Assembly: GCF_022808815.1 (NCBI RefSeq)
Contig: NZ_JAKZLC010000003.1
Span: 62,001 to 126,000, forward strand
Length of the DNA: 64,000 nucleotides
Direction of reading: 5' to 3'
Source of the DNA: Geothrix paludis
GTDB taxonomy: Bacteria; Acidobacteriota; Holophagae; Holophagales; Holophagaceae
Part shown: one piece after another, positions 54,925 to 63,633 of the stretch
Layout of the letters: each line of letters opens with the position of its first letter
How positions within the stretch are numbered: position 1 is the stretch's first letter
Translations under genes and position numbers: made by a program
The notes under the pieces: generated by a model
The model's input: only the letters and a program-made list of their open reading frames with translations
The model's database searches: none
What the model was told of the DNA's origin: nothing

Positions 54925-56876
54925 GCCTCGCCCTCCTCGCCCTGCTGGTCGCGGCGGTCTCCGGCGTGCCGGGGCTGTTCCTGCGGCGGCGGGGCGGGGA
55001 GGTGGCAGCGGGCCTGCTGGGCCTGGCGGCGGTCCTGGGCCTGATGGCCGCCCTGCGGGTGCTGGCCGGGGGGGCTGGCGGGGCCCTCCAACTCCGTACC
55101 GCGGCGCTGGGATCACCGGGGCTCCTGGTGCTGGATCCGCTCGCGGCCTTCTTCTCCATTCCGGTGCTGCTGCTCTCGTTCTGCGGGGGGCTCTACGCCG
55201 TGGGCTACTGGGAGGGTCACCGGGGGCACACGCCGATTCTGCGTCTGGTCTTCGGATTCCTGACGGCCTCGCTGCTGATGCTGGTGATGGCGTCCCACGC
55301 CCTGACCTTCCTGCTGGCCTGGGAGGGCATGGCCATCGCCGCCTTCCTGCTGGTGATGGCCGAGGACCGCGAGCCCGAGACCCGGCGGGCGGGCTGGATC
55401 TACCTGGCGGCGACGCACACGGGTACGTTGTTCCTCTTCGCGGCCTTCGCGCTGCTGGCCAAGGTCCAGGGCCACTCGGGGTTCGGCGCCCTGCCCGCGG
55501 GCCTCGCGGCCACCCGCGGAGGCACGGCCCTCTTCGCGCTGTTCCTGCTGGGTTTCGGCTTCAAGGCCGGCGTCCTGCCGCTGCACGTCTGGTTGCCACC
55601 GGCCCACGCCGCCGCCCCCAGCCACGTCTCCGCGCTGATGTCGGGCGTGCTGCTCAAGATGGGCATCCTGGGGATCATCCGCTTCCTCTCCTGGGTGCCG
55701 GACCCTCCACCCTGGTGGGGCGGGACGCTGGTGGCGCTGGGCGCCCTGTCCGGCATCCTCGGCGTGGCCTTCGCCCTGGGCCAGCACGACCTGAAGCGCC
55801 TGCTGGCGTATCACTCCATCGAGAACATCGGGATCATCCTGCTGGGCCTGGGGCTGGGCACCCTCGGCAAGGCCACGGGCCATCCCGCGATGCAGGCCCT
55901 GGGCTATGCCGGGGCCCTGCTCCACGTGGTGAACCACAGCCTGTTCAAGGGCCTGCTGTTCCTGTCGGCGGGGTCCGTGCTGCACGCCACGGGCACGCGC
56001 GATCTGGAGCGCCTGGGCGGCCTGGGGCGGACGATGCCCTGGACGTCGGCCGCGTTCCTGGCCGGGTCCTGGGCCATCTGCGGCCTGCCGCCCCTCAACG
56101 GCTTCGTGAGCGAGTTCCTCATCTACCTGGGCGCCTTCCGGGGCCTGGGCCTCGAGCTCGGGCTGGGCCGGCAGGCCTGGCCGCTGGTCATCCTCGTCTC
56201 CCTCGCCCTCATCGGGGCCCTGGCCCTGGCCTGCTTCGCCAAGGCCTTCGGCGCGGTCTTCCTGGGGCTGCCTCGGACTCAGGCGGCGCAACAGGCGCCG
56301 GAAGCGCCGCGCAGCATGCTCCTGCCCATGGGTCTGCTGGCCCTGGCCTGCCTGGCCATCGGCGTGGTGCCCGCCCTCTTCGCGCCGGCCCTGGGGCGGG
56401 TGGTCGGCTTGGTCGGGGGGGCGCCGGCAGGTGGCGAGGCGCTCGTGGCGCTGGCTCCCCTGCGCATGCTGACCTGGGCGGCCCTGGTCCTGGGGCTCCT
56501 GACCCTCCTGCTCGGGCGCTGGCTCCGCCTGGTGCCGCAAGGGAGGGACTTGCCCACCTGGGACTGCGGCTACGCGGCGGCGGACGCGCGGATGCAGTAC
56601 ACCGCATCCTCCTTCGCGGACGGCCTGGTCAGGGGCCTCCGCTGGGCCCTGCGGCCCGTGGCGCACCTTCCCCGCCTCGTGGGCTGGTTCCCCCGTCCGG
56701 CGCGGTACGAAAGCCATGTGCCGGATCCGGCCCTGGACCGGGCAGCCTCGCCCGCGCTTCAGCTCGCCGTGCGCGGCGCCGGCCTCCTCCGCGTGGCCCA
56801 GGGCGGGGCGCTGCCCGTCTACCTGCTCTACGTCCTGCTCACCCTGCTCGCGCTCCTGGTCTGGATGGTGGCCTGA
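54921..56876 (+). CDS. hyfB: HyfB-like proton-antiporter-type membrane subunit 2
   Basis: 651 residues, tandem paralogue of the preceding gene. Same signatures: Glu in AWEGMAI, Lys in GFGFKAGVLPLHVWLPPAHA, HSIENIGI, and the C-terminal LPTWDCGYAAADAR. It starts with ATGA overlapping the first copy. Two HyfB-type subunits in tandem are unusual, as Hyf has one HyfB plus HyfD and HyfF. This copy may take the HyfD position. Confidence 0.9.
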   Translation: MSLALLALLVAAVSGVPGLFLRRRGGEVAAGLLGLAAVLGLMAALRVLAGGAGGALQLRTAALGSPGLLVLDPLAAFFSIPVLLLSFCGGLYAVGYWEGHRGHTPILRLVFGFLTASLLMLVMASHALTFLLAWEGMAIAAFLLVMAEDREPETRRAGWIYLAATHTGTLFLFAAFALLAKVQGHSGFGALPAGLAATRGGTALFALFLLGFGFKAGVLPLHVWLPPAHAAAPSHVSALMSGVLLKMGILGIIRFLSWVPDPPPWWGGTLVALGALSGILGVAFALGQHDLKRLLAYHSIENIGIILLGLGLGTLGKATGHPAMQALGYAGALLHVVNHSLFKGLLFLSAGSVLHATGTRDLERLGGLGRTMPWTSAAFLAGSWAICGLPPLNGFVSEFLIYLGAFRGLGLELGLGRQAWPLVILVSLALIGALALACFAKAFGAVFLGLPRTQAAQQAPEAPRSMLLPMGLLALACLAIGVVPALFAPALGRVVGLVGGAPAGGEALVALAPLRMLTWAALVLGLLTLLLGRWLRLVPQGRDLPTWDCGYAAADARMQYTASSFADGLVRGLRWALRPVAHLPRLVGWFPRPARYESHVPDPALDRAASPALQLAVRGAGLLRVAQGGALPVYLLYVLLTLLALLVWMVA

Positions 56877-56877
56877 C

Positions 56878-57852
56878 ATGGTTCGATCCCTGCTCCCGAC
56901 AACGCTCCCGACAACGCTTCCGGTGATGCTCCCGGCGATGCTCCCGGCGATGCTCCAGTTCCTGCTGCACGGGCTCACCGTGCTGCTGCTGCCGCCCCTG
57001 ATCCCGGGCCTCATCGCCAAGACCAAGGCCCTGATGGCCGGCCGGCAGGGCCCGCCGGTGCTCCAGCTCTACTACGACCTGGCCAAGCTCGCCCGCAAGC
57101 AGGCCGTCTTCAGCCGCACCACCACCTGGGTGTTCCTCGCCGGCCCGGTGGGGGGCGTGGCCGCCGGCCTGGTGGCCTCCTGCCTGGTGCCCTTCGGCCA
57201 CACGCCGGCGCCGGTCTCCTTCCAGGGCGACGTCATCCTCTTCGCCTACCTCTTCGGGCTGGCCCGCTTCCTCACGATCCTCTCGGCACTCGACACGGGC
57301 TCCAGCTTCGAGGGCATGGGCGCGGCGCGTGAAGCCACCTTCTCGGCCCTGGCGGAACCCGCGCTGTTCCTGGGCTTCGCGGCCCTGGCCAAGGCCAACG
57401 GCAGCCTCTCGCTGGGAACGATGCTGGCCTTCCCGGGCAGCCTCACGACCCGCTTCACGGGACCCCTGATCCTCATCCTGGCGGGCTGGGTGATCGTCTA
57501 CCTGGCGGAGAACTCGCGCATCCCCGTGGACGACCCCAACACCCACCTGGAGCTCACCATGATCCACGAGGTGATGGTGCTCGACCACTCGGGTCGCCCC
57601 CTCGCCCTGGTGCTCTACGGCGCCAGCCTCAAGCTCCTGGTGCTGGGCGCGCTCATCCTGACGCCGGCCCTTCCGCGCGCGCCCCACGCCTGGCAAAACT
57701 GGCTGGCGTTCTATGCGGCCCTGGGGGGCCTGGCCGTGGGAGTGGGCGTGGTGGAGAGCTCCATGGCCCGGTTCCGCATGACCAAGGTTCCGCAGTTCCT
57801 CGTGGCCGGGGTGCTGGCCACCGCCTTCGCCTTCCTCCTGATGCTGGTGTAG
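56878..57852 (+). CDS. hyfC: HyfC/NuoH-like membrane subunit
   Basis: 324 residues, about eight helices. NuoH-like loops that dock the soluble arm are present: the [20 protein letters not shown] region and [20 protein letters not shown]. The N-terminus has a repetitive [20 protein letters not shown] stretch, coded by five 12-bp DNA repeats. One base separates it from the preceding stop. Its expected job is to link electron transfer in HyfG and the NuoB-like subunit to ion movement in the membrane. Confidence 0.92.
   Translation: MVRSLLPTTLPTTLPVMLPAMLPAMLQFLLHGLTVLLLPPLIPGLIAKTKALMAGRQGPPVLQLYYDLAKLARKQAVFSRTTTWVFLAGPVGGVAAGLVASCLVPFGHTPAPVSFQGDVILFAYLFGLARFLTILSALDTGSSFEGMGAAREATFSALAEPALFLGFAALAKANGSLSLGTMLAFPGSLTTRFTGPLILILAGWVIVYLAENSRIPVDDPNTHLELTMIHEVMVLDHSGRPLALVLYGASLKLLVLGALILTPALPRAPHAWQNWLAFYAALGGLAVGVGVVESSMARFRMTKVPQFLVAGVLATAFAFLLMLV
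56892..56951 (+). repeat. Five in-frame 12-bp tandem repeats in hyfC
   Basis: Units GCTCCCGACAAC x2, GCTTCCGGTGAT, then GCTCCCGGCGAT x2. The period of 12 keeps the frame and encodes a repeating Leu-Pro-x-x pattern at residues 6-25, before the first membrane helix. Slipped-strand copy-number change here would alter only the N-terminus. Confidence 0.9.
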
Positions 57853-57854
57853 CC

Positions 57855-58490
57855 ATGCTGCCCGACCTGCTCATCGCCCTCACCATGCTGTCCAACTTCA
57901 GCCTCGTGGCCACGAGCCGCGTGGCCAAGGCCATTCAGTTCGCCGTGCTCCAGGGCGTGCTGCTGGGCCTGATGCCCCTGGCCATGGGCCTGGGCCGCCA
58001 CTTCCACATCATCCTGCTGGCCATCGCGGCGGTCGCGGTGAAGGGCTGGCTCATCCCCTTCCTGTTCCGCCGCGCCCTGAAGCAGGTCCACATCCAGCGC
58101 GAGGTGGATCCCTACATCGGCTACACGGTCTCGCTCATGCTCTGTGCCCTGGGCACGGGCCTCAGCCTGCTCCTGGCCCACAACCTGCCGCTGAAGCCGG
58201 GCACGGAGTACGTGCTGATGGTGCCGGCCTCGCTGGCGACGCTGTTCACGGGCTTCCTGCTGCTGGTGTCCCGCCGAAAGGCCCTCACCCAGGTGGTGGG
58301 CTACCTGGTGCTGGAGAACGGCATCTACCTCTTCGGCCTCCTGCTGGTGGAGGACATGCCGGCCCTGGTGGAGGCGGGCATCCTGCTGGACCTCTTCGTG
58401 GGCATCTTCGTGATGGGCATCGTCATCAACCACATCCGCGTGGCCTTCGATTCCACCGACACCCGGCACCTGGCCGAGCTGAAGGACTGA
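57855..58490 (+). CDS. hyfE: HyfE-like membrane subunit
   Basis: 211 residues with about seven helices, fitting HyfE, a NuoK-related subunit of the group 4 hydrogenase superfamily. Typical segments: LVATSRVAKAIQFAVLQG, the GWLIPFLFRRAL loop and YLVLENGIYLFGL, with a buried Glu. Two bases separate it from hyfC and three from hyfF. Confidence 0.9.
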   Translation: MLPDLLIALTMLSNFSLVATSRVAKAIQFAVLQGVLLGLMPLAMGLGRHFHIILLAIAAVAVKGWLIPFLFRRALKQVHIQREVDPYIGYTVSLMLCALGTGLSLLLAHNLPLKPGTEYVLMVPASLATLFTGFLLLVSRRKALTQVVGYLVLENGIYLFGLLLVEDMPALVEAGILLDLFVGIFVMGIVINHIRVAFDSTDTRHLAELKD

Positions 58491-58493
58491 CCC

Positions 58494-59951
58494 ATGGCCT
58501 GGCTGCTCATCCTCGTCCCCCTCCTGGCCGCCGCCCTGGCCTTCGCCGTGTCATCCCCCGCCCTCCGCGCCTGGATCCTGCCGGCCGTGGGCGTCGTCCA
58601 CCTGGGGCTGCTGCTCGTGGCCCTCGCGGGCTGGCGCACCCTGCCTGCCACCGCCTGGTTCGGCCTCGACGCCCTGGGCGGCTGGGTGCTGCTGGTGATC
58701 AGCGTCCTCTTCTGCATCTGCGCCTTCTACGCCCCGGCCTACCTGGCCCTGCGCCCGGACCGCGACCACCGCGTGCTTGCCACCTGCCTCCTGGGCTTCC
58801 TGGGCCTGGCCTCGCTGCTGGCCCAGGCCCGCCACCCCGGCATTGCCTGGGTGGCCATGGAGACCACCACCCTGGTCAGCGCGCCGCTGATCTACTTCAA
58901 CCACAACCGCCGCTCCCTGGAGGCCACCTGGAAGTACCTGGTCATCGGCTCCGTGGGCATCGCCCTGGCGCTGCTGGGCACCCTGTTCATCGCCTACGCG
59001 GCGCACATGGGCGGACTGGAGGAGCCGCTGCGCTACACGCGGCTCGTGGAGAACGCCTCCCTGCTATCGCGGCCCTGGCTGCGGGCGGGCTTCGTGCTGA
59101 CGCTGGTGGGCTACGGCACCAAGATGGGCCTGGCGCCCCTGCACACCTGGAAGCCGGACGCCTATGGCGAGACGCCGGGCATTGTTGGAGCTCTCCTGGC
59201 GGGCGGCGTCACCAGCTGCGCGTTCCTGGCCCTGCTGCGGATCTACGGCGTGGTGGCGGCGGCGGGCGAGGGGGCCTTCGCCCGGGAGCTGCTGGTGGCC
59301 TTCGGCATGCTCTCCATGGCCTGGGCCCTGGTCTTCATGATCCGGCAGACCGACATCAAGCGGATGCTGGCCTACTCCAGCGTGGAGCACATGGGCATCC
59401 TCGTCTTCGGCATCGGCATCGGGGGCCTGGCGGCGAAGTTCGCCCTCTTCCATCTGGCGGCCAACGCCCTGGTGAAGAGCGTGCTCTTCCTATCGGCGGG
59501 CAATATCCACCGCAGCTACGCCAGCAAGCAGCTGCCCTTCGTCACCGGCGCCCTTCGGCGCACGCCGGTATCCGGCTGGCTCTTCCTCCTGGCCTTCCTG
59601 GCCATCACGGGCATGCCGCCCTTCGCGCCCTTCCTCAGCGAGTTCAGCATCGCCTCGGGGGCCCTGGGCACCGGCCACCTCGCCAGCGGCGCCGCCTTCC
59701 TCGTCCTGCTGGGCGGCATCTTCCTCGCCATGAGCGAAACGGTGGTGAAGGTGGTCTTCGGCACGCCCAGCGCCCAGCGGGTCCGCACCCCCTACAAGGA
59801 TGCGCCGGCCACCACGGCGCCCCTCATCGTGGCGCTGGCCCTGGCCCTGGTCTTGGGCATCTGGCTGCCCCGGCCCCTCCAGGCCATGCTCGACCACGCG
59901 AGCACCACCGCCGAGGGCCTCCGATCCGCCCACCTGGAGGTGCGGCCATGA
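58494..59951 (+). CDS. hyfF: HyfF-like proton-antiporter-type membrane subunit
   Basis: 485 residues, 13-14 helices; NuoL/N/MrpD relative of the HyfF type. Pump residues are present: Glu in AMETTTLVSAPL and Lys in GYGTKMGLAPLHTWKPDAY, plus YSSVEHMGI. This is the third antiporter-like subunit of the complex. It overlaps hyfG by four bases (ATGA). Confidence 0.92.
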   Translation: MAWLLILVPLLAAALAFAVSSPALRAWILPAVGVVHLGLLLVALAGWRTLPATAWFGLDALGGWVLLVISVLFCICAFYAPAYLALRPDRDHRVLATCLLGFLGLASLLAQARHPGIAWVAMETTTLVSAPLIYFNHNRRSLEATWKYLVIGSVGIALALLGTLFIAYAAHMGGLEEPLRYTRLVENASLLSRPWLRAGFVLTLVGYGTKMGLAPLHTWKPDAYGETPGIVGALLAGGVTSCAFLALLRIYGVVAAAGEGAFARELLVAFGMLSMAWALVFMIRQTDIKRMLAYSSVEHMGILVFGIGIGGLAAKFALFHLAANALVKSVLFLSAGNIHRSYASKQLPFVTGALRRTPVSGWLFLLAFLAITGMPPFAPFLSEFSIASGALGTGHLASGAAFLVLLGGIFLAMSETVVKVVFGTPSAQRVRTPYKDAPATTAPLIVALALALVLGIWLPRPLQAMLDHASTTAEGLRSAHLEVRP

Positions 59952-61462
59952 ACGCCAATCTCCCGATCCTCCGCAATGGCCAGCGCCTGCCCCTGCGGGA
60001 GGTGCCCGAGCTGCCCATTGGCGAGTTCCGCGAGGCCATCCTGCGGCGCGTGCAGGAAGGGGACCGCCTCGCCTGCCTGTGCGCCGGCTTCGACCTGCAG
60101 CTCATGGCGGTGCTGGCCGACGATGCGGGGCACGCGCTCCGCGTCCTCCGCACGAAGCTGGAGGCGCCCCGCTATCCCGCCCTCACGCCCGACTGCCCCC
60201 AGGCCCACCTCTTCGAGCGGGAGATCGCCGAGCAGACCGGCATCGTCCCCGAAGGCCATCCCTGGCTGAAACCCGTCCGCTTCCACCTGCCCTGGACCGG
60301 CGCGCCCGATCCGTGGAAACGGAACGGGGCGCCGATTCCCGGCGCGGCGGACTTCTACCGCGTGGAGGGCGAGGAGGTCCACGAGGTGGCCGTGGGGCCC
60401 GTCCACGCGGGCGTCATCGAGCCCGGGCACTTCCGCTTCCAGTGCCACGGCGAGCGGGTCTTCCACCTGGAGATCGCCCTGGGCTACCAGCACCGCGGAC
60501 TTGAGAAGGCCCTGATCGGCGGTCCCCATCCCCTCAGCCTCAAGCAGGCGGAGACCATCGCAGGGGACAGCAGCATCGCCCACGTCTGGGCCTACTGCCG
60601 CCTGCTGGAGGGCCTGGCGGACGTCCAGGTGCCGGAGCGCGTGGACCTGGTGCGGGGCGTGGCCCTGGAGCTGGAGCGCGCCGCCAACCATGTGGGCGAT
60701 CTGGGCGCCCTGTCCGGCGATGTGGGCTTCCTGCCCACGGCGTCCTTCTGCGGGCGCATCCGCGGTGACTGGCTGAACCTGAGCGCCGAGGGCTGTGGCA
60801 GTCGCCTGGGCCGGGACTGGCTGCGGCCGGGCGGGTTGCGCCAGGACCTGGAGCCGGCGCGGGCCGCCGCCATGCGGCCGCGCCTGGCGCGCGCCTGGGC
60901 GGACACGAAGGACGCGGTGGAGCTGCTCTGGGGCGCGGCTTCCGTGATGATCCGCTTCGAGGCGGCGGGCCGCGTGGATCCCGACCAGGCGCGCCAGATC
61001 GGGCTGGTGGGCGTGGCGGCGCGGGCCTGCGGCCTGGGTCGCGATGCTCGCCGCGACCATCCGTTCGGTCCCTACGGGATACGGCCCCTTCCTGTGGCGC
61101 AGGCCGAGAGCGGCAACGTGCACTCCCGGGCCTGGGTGCGTTGGCTGGAGCTGGGCGAGAGCTCGCGCTTCCTCGCCGCGGCCCTGGCCGCTCTGACGGA
61201 AAGCGAAGTCGATCCCAGGCCCCGGCCCCTGCCGCCGCGGGCCCCGGAACACCTGTGCGTCTCGCTCACGGAGGGCTGGCGCGGCGAGGTGCTGCACCTG
61301 GCCTGGACCGATGCCCAGGGGCGCTTCGCCCGCTACAAGGTCGTGGATCCCTCCTTCCACAACTGGTTCGGGTTGGCCCTGGCGCTGCGGGGCGAGCAGG
61401 TTTCCGACTTCCCCCTGTGCAACAAGAGCTTCAACCTCTCCTACTGCGGGCACGACCTATGA
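59948..61462 (+). CDS. hyfG: HyfG-like large subunit (NuoC-NuoD fusion) without NiFe ligands
   Basis: 504 residues. N-terminal NuoC-like domain about 1-130; NuoD/NiFe-large-subunit-like domain about 145-504 (YQHRGLEKAL at 180-189, then LELERAANHVGD). In true group 4 hydrogenases two CxxC pairs bind NiFe. Here the first site reads ETIAGDSSIAH (202-212) with no Cys, and the second reads PLCNKSFNLSYCGHDL (489-504) with C491 and C500 but no CxxC. The protein also lacks the cleaved C-terminal extension. It is therefore an Ehr-type subunit and not a hydrogenase; its redox partner is unknown, with quinone or another carrier possible. Confidence 0.88.
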   Translation: MNANLPILRNGQRLPLREVPELPIGEFREAILRRVQEGDRLACLCAGFDLQLMAVLADDAGHALRVLRTKLEAPRYPALTPDCPQAHLFEREIAEQTGIVPEGHPWLKPVRFHLPWTGAPDPWKRNGAPIPGAADFYRVEGEEVHEVAVGPVHAGVIEPGHFRFQCHGERVFHLEIALGYQHRGLEKALIGGPHPLSLKQAETIAGDSSIAHVWAYCRLLEGLADVQVPERVDLVRGVALELERAANHVGDLGALSGDVGFLPTASFCGRIRGDWLNLSAEGCGSRLGRDWLRPGGLRQDLEPARAAAMRPRLARAWADTKDAVELLWGAASVMIRFEAAGRVDPDQARQIGLVGVAARACGLGRDARRDHPFGPYGIRPLPVAQAESGNVHSRAWVRWLELGESSRFLAAALAALTESEVDPRPRPLPPRAPEHLCVSLTEGWRGEVLHLAWTDAQGRFARYKVVDPSFHNWFGLALALRGEQVSDFPLCNKSFNLSYCGHDL

Positions 61463-62286
61463 TCCACATCCTGCTCTCCCGCTGGCGCCAGGGGTATCGC
61501 ACCTTGCCCTATCCGAAGGCGCTGCCCGCGCTGCCCGAGCGGTTCAGAGGCCGGCCGAAGATCCATCCGGAGCGCTGCGCCGAAAGCTACTCCGGGGGCT
61601 GCCGGGCCTGCGCGGAAGCCTGCCCCACCGAGGCCATCACGGTCGGAGCCGCGGGTCCGCGCATTGATCTGGGCCGCTGTCTCTTCTGCCCCGACTGTGT
61701 GGAGGCCTGCCCCGAGGGCGCCATCGAATACACCGGGGAGCACCGCCTTGCCACCCGGACGCGGGAGGACCTGAGCCTGGACGCTGCGGAGGAATACCGG
61801 CTGGCGGCGGCCCTGGACGGGGAGATGAAGCGGCTCTTCGGCCGGTCGCTCAAGCTCCGGGTGGTGAGCGCCGGCGGCTGCAACGGCTGCGAGGTGGACG
61901 TGAACGTGCTGGGCACCCTGGCCTGGGACCTGGGCCGCTTCGGCATCCAGTACGTGGCCTCGCCGCGCCACGCCGATGGCTTGCTTCTCTGCGGGCCCGT
62001 AACGAAGAACATGGAGCTGGCCGTGCGCAAGACCTACGACGCCATCCCGGGGCCCAAGCTCGTCATCGCCGTGGGGGCCTGCGCCATCGCCGGCGGGCCC
62101 TACCACCGGCAGGAGGAGCAGCTCGGCGGCGCCGCGAGCGTGGTGCCCGTGGACCTCTTCATTCCCGGCTGCCCGCCCCACCCGCTGACCATCCTGGATG
62201 GCATGCTGCGCCTGCTGGGGCGGATCGGAACCAATGGCCGAGATGGAACTAGGTCTTTGGATGGGGGCGAAACGTCACAAAAATAG
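61459..62286 (+). CDS. Fused ferredoxin and NuoB-like small subunit
   Basis: 275 residues. N-terminal 2[4Fe-4S] ferredoxin-like region, with C40, C48, C51, C55 for one cluster (unusual seven-residue first gap) and C74, C77, C80, C84 for the other. A NuoB/HyfI-like domain spans about 130-250 and has C141, C144, C208 and C238 as ligands of the proximal [4Fe-4S] cluster. In Hyf the HyfH and HyfI proteins are separate; here they are one polypeptide. It overlaps hyfG by four bases and ends the operon. Cytoplasmic face of the membrane. Confidence 0.88.
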   Translation: MIHILLSRWRQGYRTLPYPKALPALPERFRGRPKIHPERCAESYSGGCRACAEACPTEAITVGAAGPRIDLGRCLFCPDCVEACPEGAIEYTGEHRLATRTREDLSLDAAEEYRLAAALDGEMKRLFGRSLKLRVVSAGGCNGCEVDVNVLGTLAWDLGRFGIQYVASPRHADGLLLCGPVTKNMELAVRKTYDAIPGPKLVIAVGACAIAGGPYHRQEEQLGGAASVVPVDLFIPGCPPHPLTILDGMLRLLGRIGTNGRDGTRSLDGGETSQK

Positions 62287-62428
62287 ACACTCAGCCGCCT
62301 GTGATTTTTTTCGCCTTTCGATAATTTGTATAAATATTCATATTTCTATCGTTTGGCCCAGGTGGCGCCTCCTCCGCCCTTCAACCAAAGAATGGTTTCG
62401 GGACTCAATAACCCCCGAGGAGGCAACC

Positions 62429-63583
62429 ATGAGCCGTTGGCGTGGATTAACCATCGTTGTTTTGGCAACCCTGGGATTGGCGTTCCTGATGGCCTGCGGG
62501 GGCTCGTCGGGCTCCAGCACCGGCACCATGAATGTCCACCTGGTGGACGGCCCCATCACGGGCTACCAGGAGGTGAATGTCCACATCCAGTCCGTGGAGA
62601 TCAGCGGCAATGGCGGCTGGATCACCCTCGGAACCCCGGACAAGACCTACAACCTGCTGAGCCTCACCGGCGGCGTGAGCGAGATGCTGGCCGCGGGGAC
62701 CACCCTGCCCGCAGGCCACTACCAGCAGATGCGGCTGATCCTCGGAGCGGGCAACACCGTGAAGCTGGCGGATGGCAGCGTCCAGCCCCTCACCGTGCCT
62801 TCGGGCCTCCAGTCGGGCGTCAAGCTGATCGTGAGCTTCGACGTGATGGCCGGCACCACGAAGGACGTGTGGATCGACTTCGACGCGGCCCACTCCATCC
62901 AGGTGGTGCAGGCCGGGATGTCCAACCAGTACCTCCTCCGTCCCACGGTCTGGGCCTACGACAAGATCGTCACCGGCTCCATCTCCGGGAAGCTGACGGA
63001 TGCCGCGACCTCCACGGGTCTGGCCGGCGCCGTGGTTTATGCGGAGACCCTGGACACCACGGGGAACGCCCGGATCGCGCGCAGCGCCACCACGGACGCC
63101 ACCGGCGCGTACACCTTGGACCTCCTGCCCGTGGGCGCCACCTACTACGTGGTGAGCCAGCCCGTGCTGGGAACCACCACGCCGAAGGCCTATGACGCCA
63201 AGGCCAGCGACGGCTATGCCCTCAGCGCGGCCACGCCGGTCTTCACCTACAACGCGGCCTTCACCGCGGACGCGGCCACCGGCGGCGTATCCGGCGGCCT
63301 GACGCCTGTGGCCACCAGCAGCCAGAGCGACGCCGTGAACCTGCTCCAGACCCTGGCCGCGCCGACCTCGGGCAGCTTCGCCTTCATCGTGGACAGCGCC
63401 ATGGCCACCGTGGCGACCTCCACCGAGACCTATGCCTTCGCGACGGTGCCGGCGGGTCTCTACAGCGTCCAGGCGGTGCGGGCCACGCTGAACCTGGATG
63501 GCACCACCACGGTGACCTCCTCTACCCTCCAGCCCGCCACCGTGACGACCGGGCTCACCGTGACCGTGAACCTGGGGCTCTGA
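62429..63583 (+). CDS. DUF4382 domain lipoprotein, copy 2
   Basis: 384 residues, paralogue of 51575-52741 with the same domain order: lipobox LMAC at C23, DUF4382 (about 40-185), carboxypeptidase-regulatory-like repeat and Thr-rich tail. Much of the sequence is identical (for example TTKDVWIDFDAAHSIQVVQA in both). GAGGAGG precedes the ATG at 62429. The upstream 142 bases (62287-62428) are AT-rich, as before copy 1, and probably carry its promoter. Function unknown. Confidence 0.9.
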   Translation: MSRWRGLTIVVLATLGLAFLMACGGSSGSSTGTMNVHLVDGPITGYQEVNVHIQSVEISGNGGWITLGTPDKTYNLLSLTGGVSEMLAAGTTLPAGHYQQMRLILGAGNTVKLADGSVQPLTVPSGLQSGVKLIVSFDVMAGTTKDVWIDFDAAHSIQVVQAGMSNQYLLRPTVWAYDKIVTGSISGKLTDAATSTGLAGAVVYAETLDTTGNARIARSATTDATGAYTLDLLPVGATYYVVSQPVLGTTTPKAYDAKASDGYALSAATPVFTYNAAFTADAATGGVSGGLTPVATSSQSDAVNLLQTLAAPTSGSFAFIVDSAMATVATSTETYAFATVPAGLYSVQAVRATLNLDGTTTVTSSTLQPATVTTGLTVTVNLGL

Positions 63584-63603
63584 GCCCGGGAAGGCTTGCC
63601 ATG

Positions 63604-63631
63604 GGGGCGGTCCGAGCGGGCCGCCCCTTTT
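63604..63631. terminator. Rho-independent terminator after DUF4382 copy 2
   Basis: 10-bp stem (63604-63613 with 63618-63627, one G-T pair), GAGC loop, followed by TTTT on the plus strand. Lies between convergent stops, three bases before the kinase stop on the other strand. Confidence 0.88.
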
Positions 63632-63633
63632 GT

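Noticed and set aside
52963-62286. Calling the operon a genuine NiFe hydrogenase 4
   Set aside because: HyfG has neither CxxC motif for NiFe, and no maturation genes (hypA-F or an endopeptidase) are nearby.
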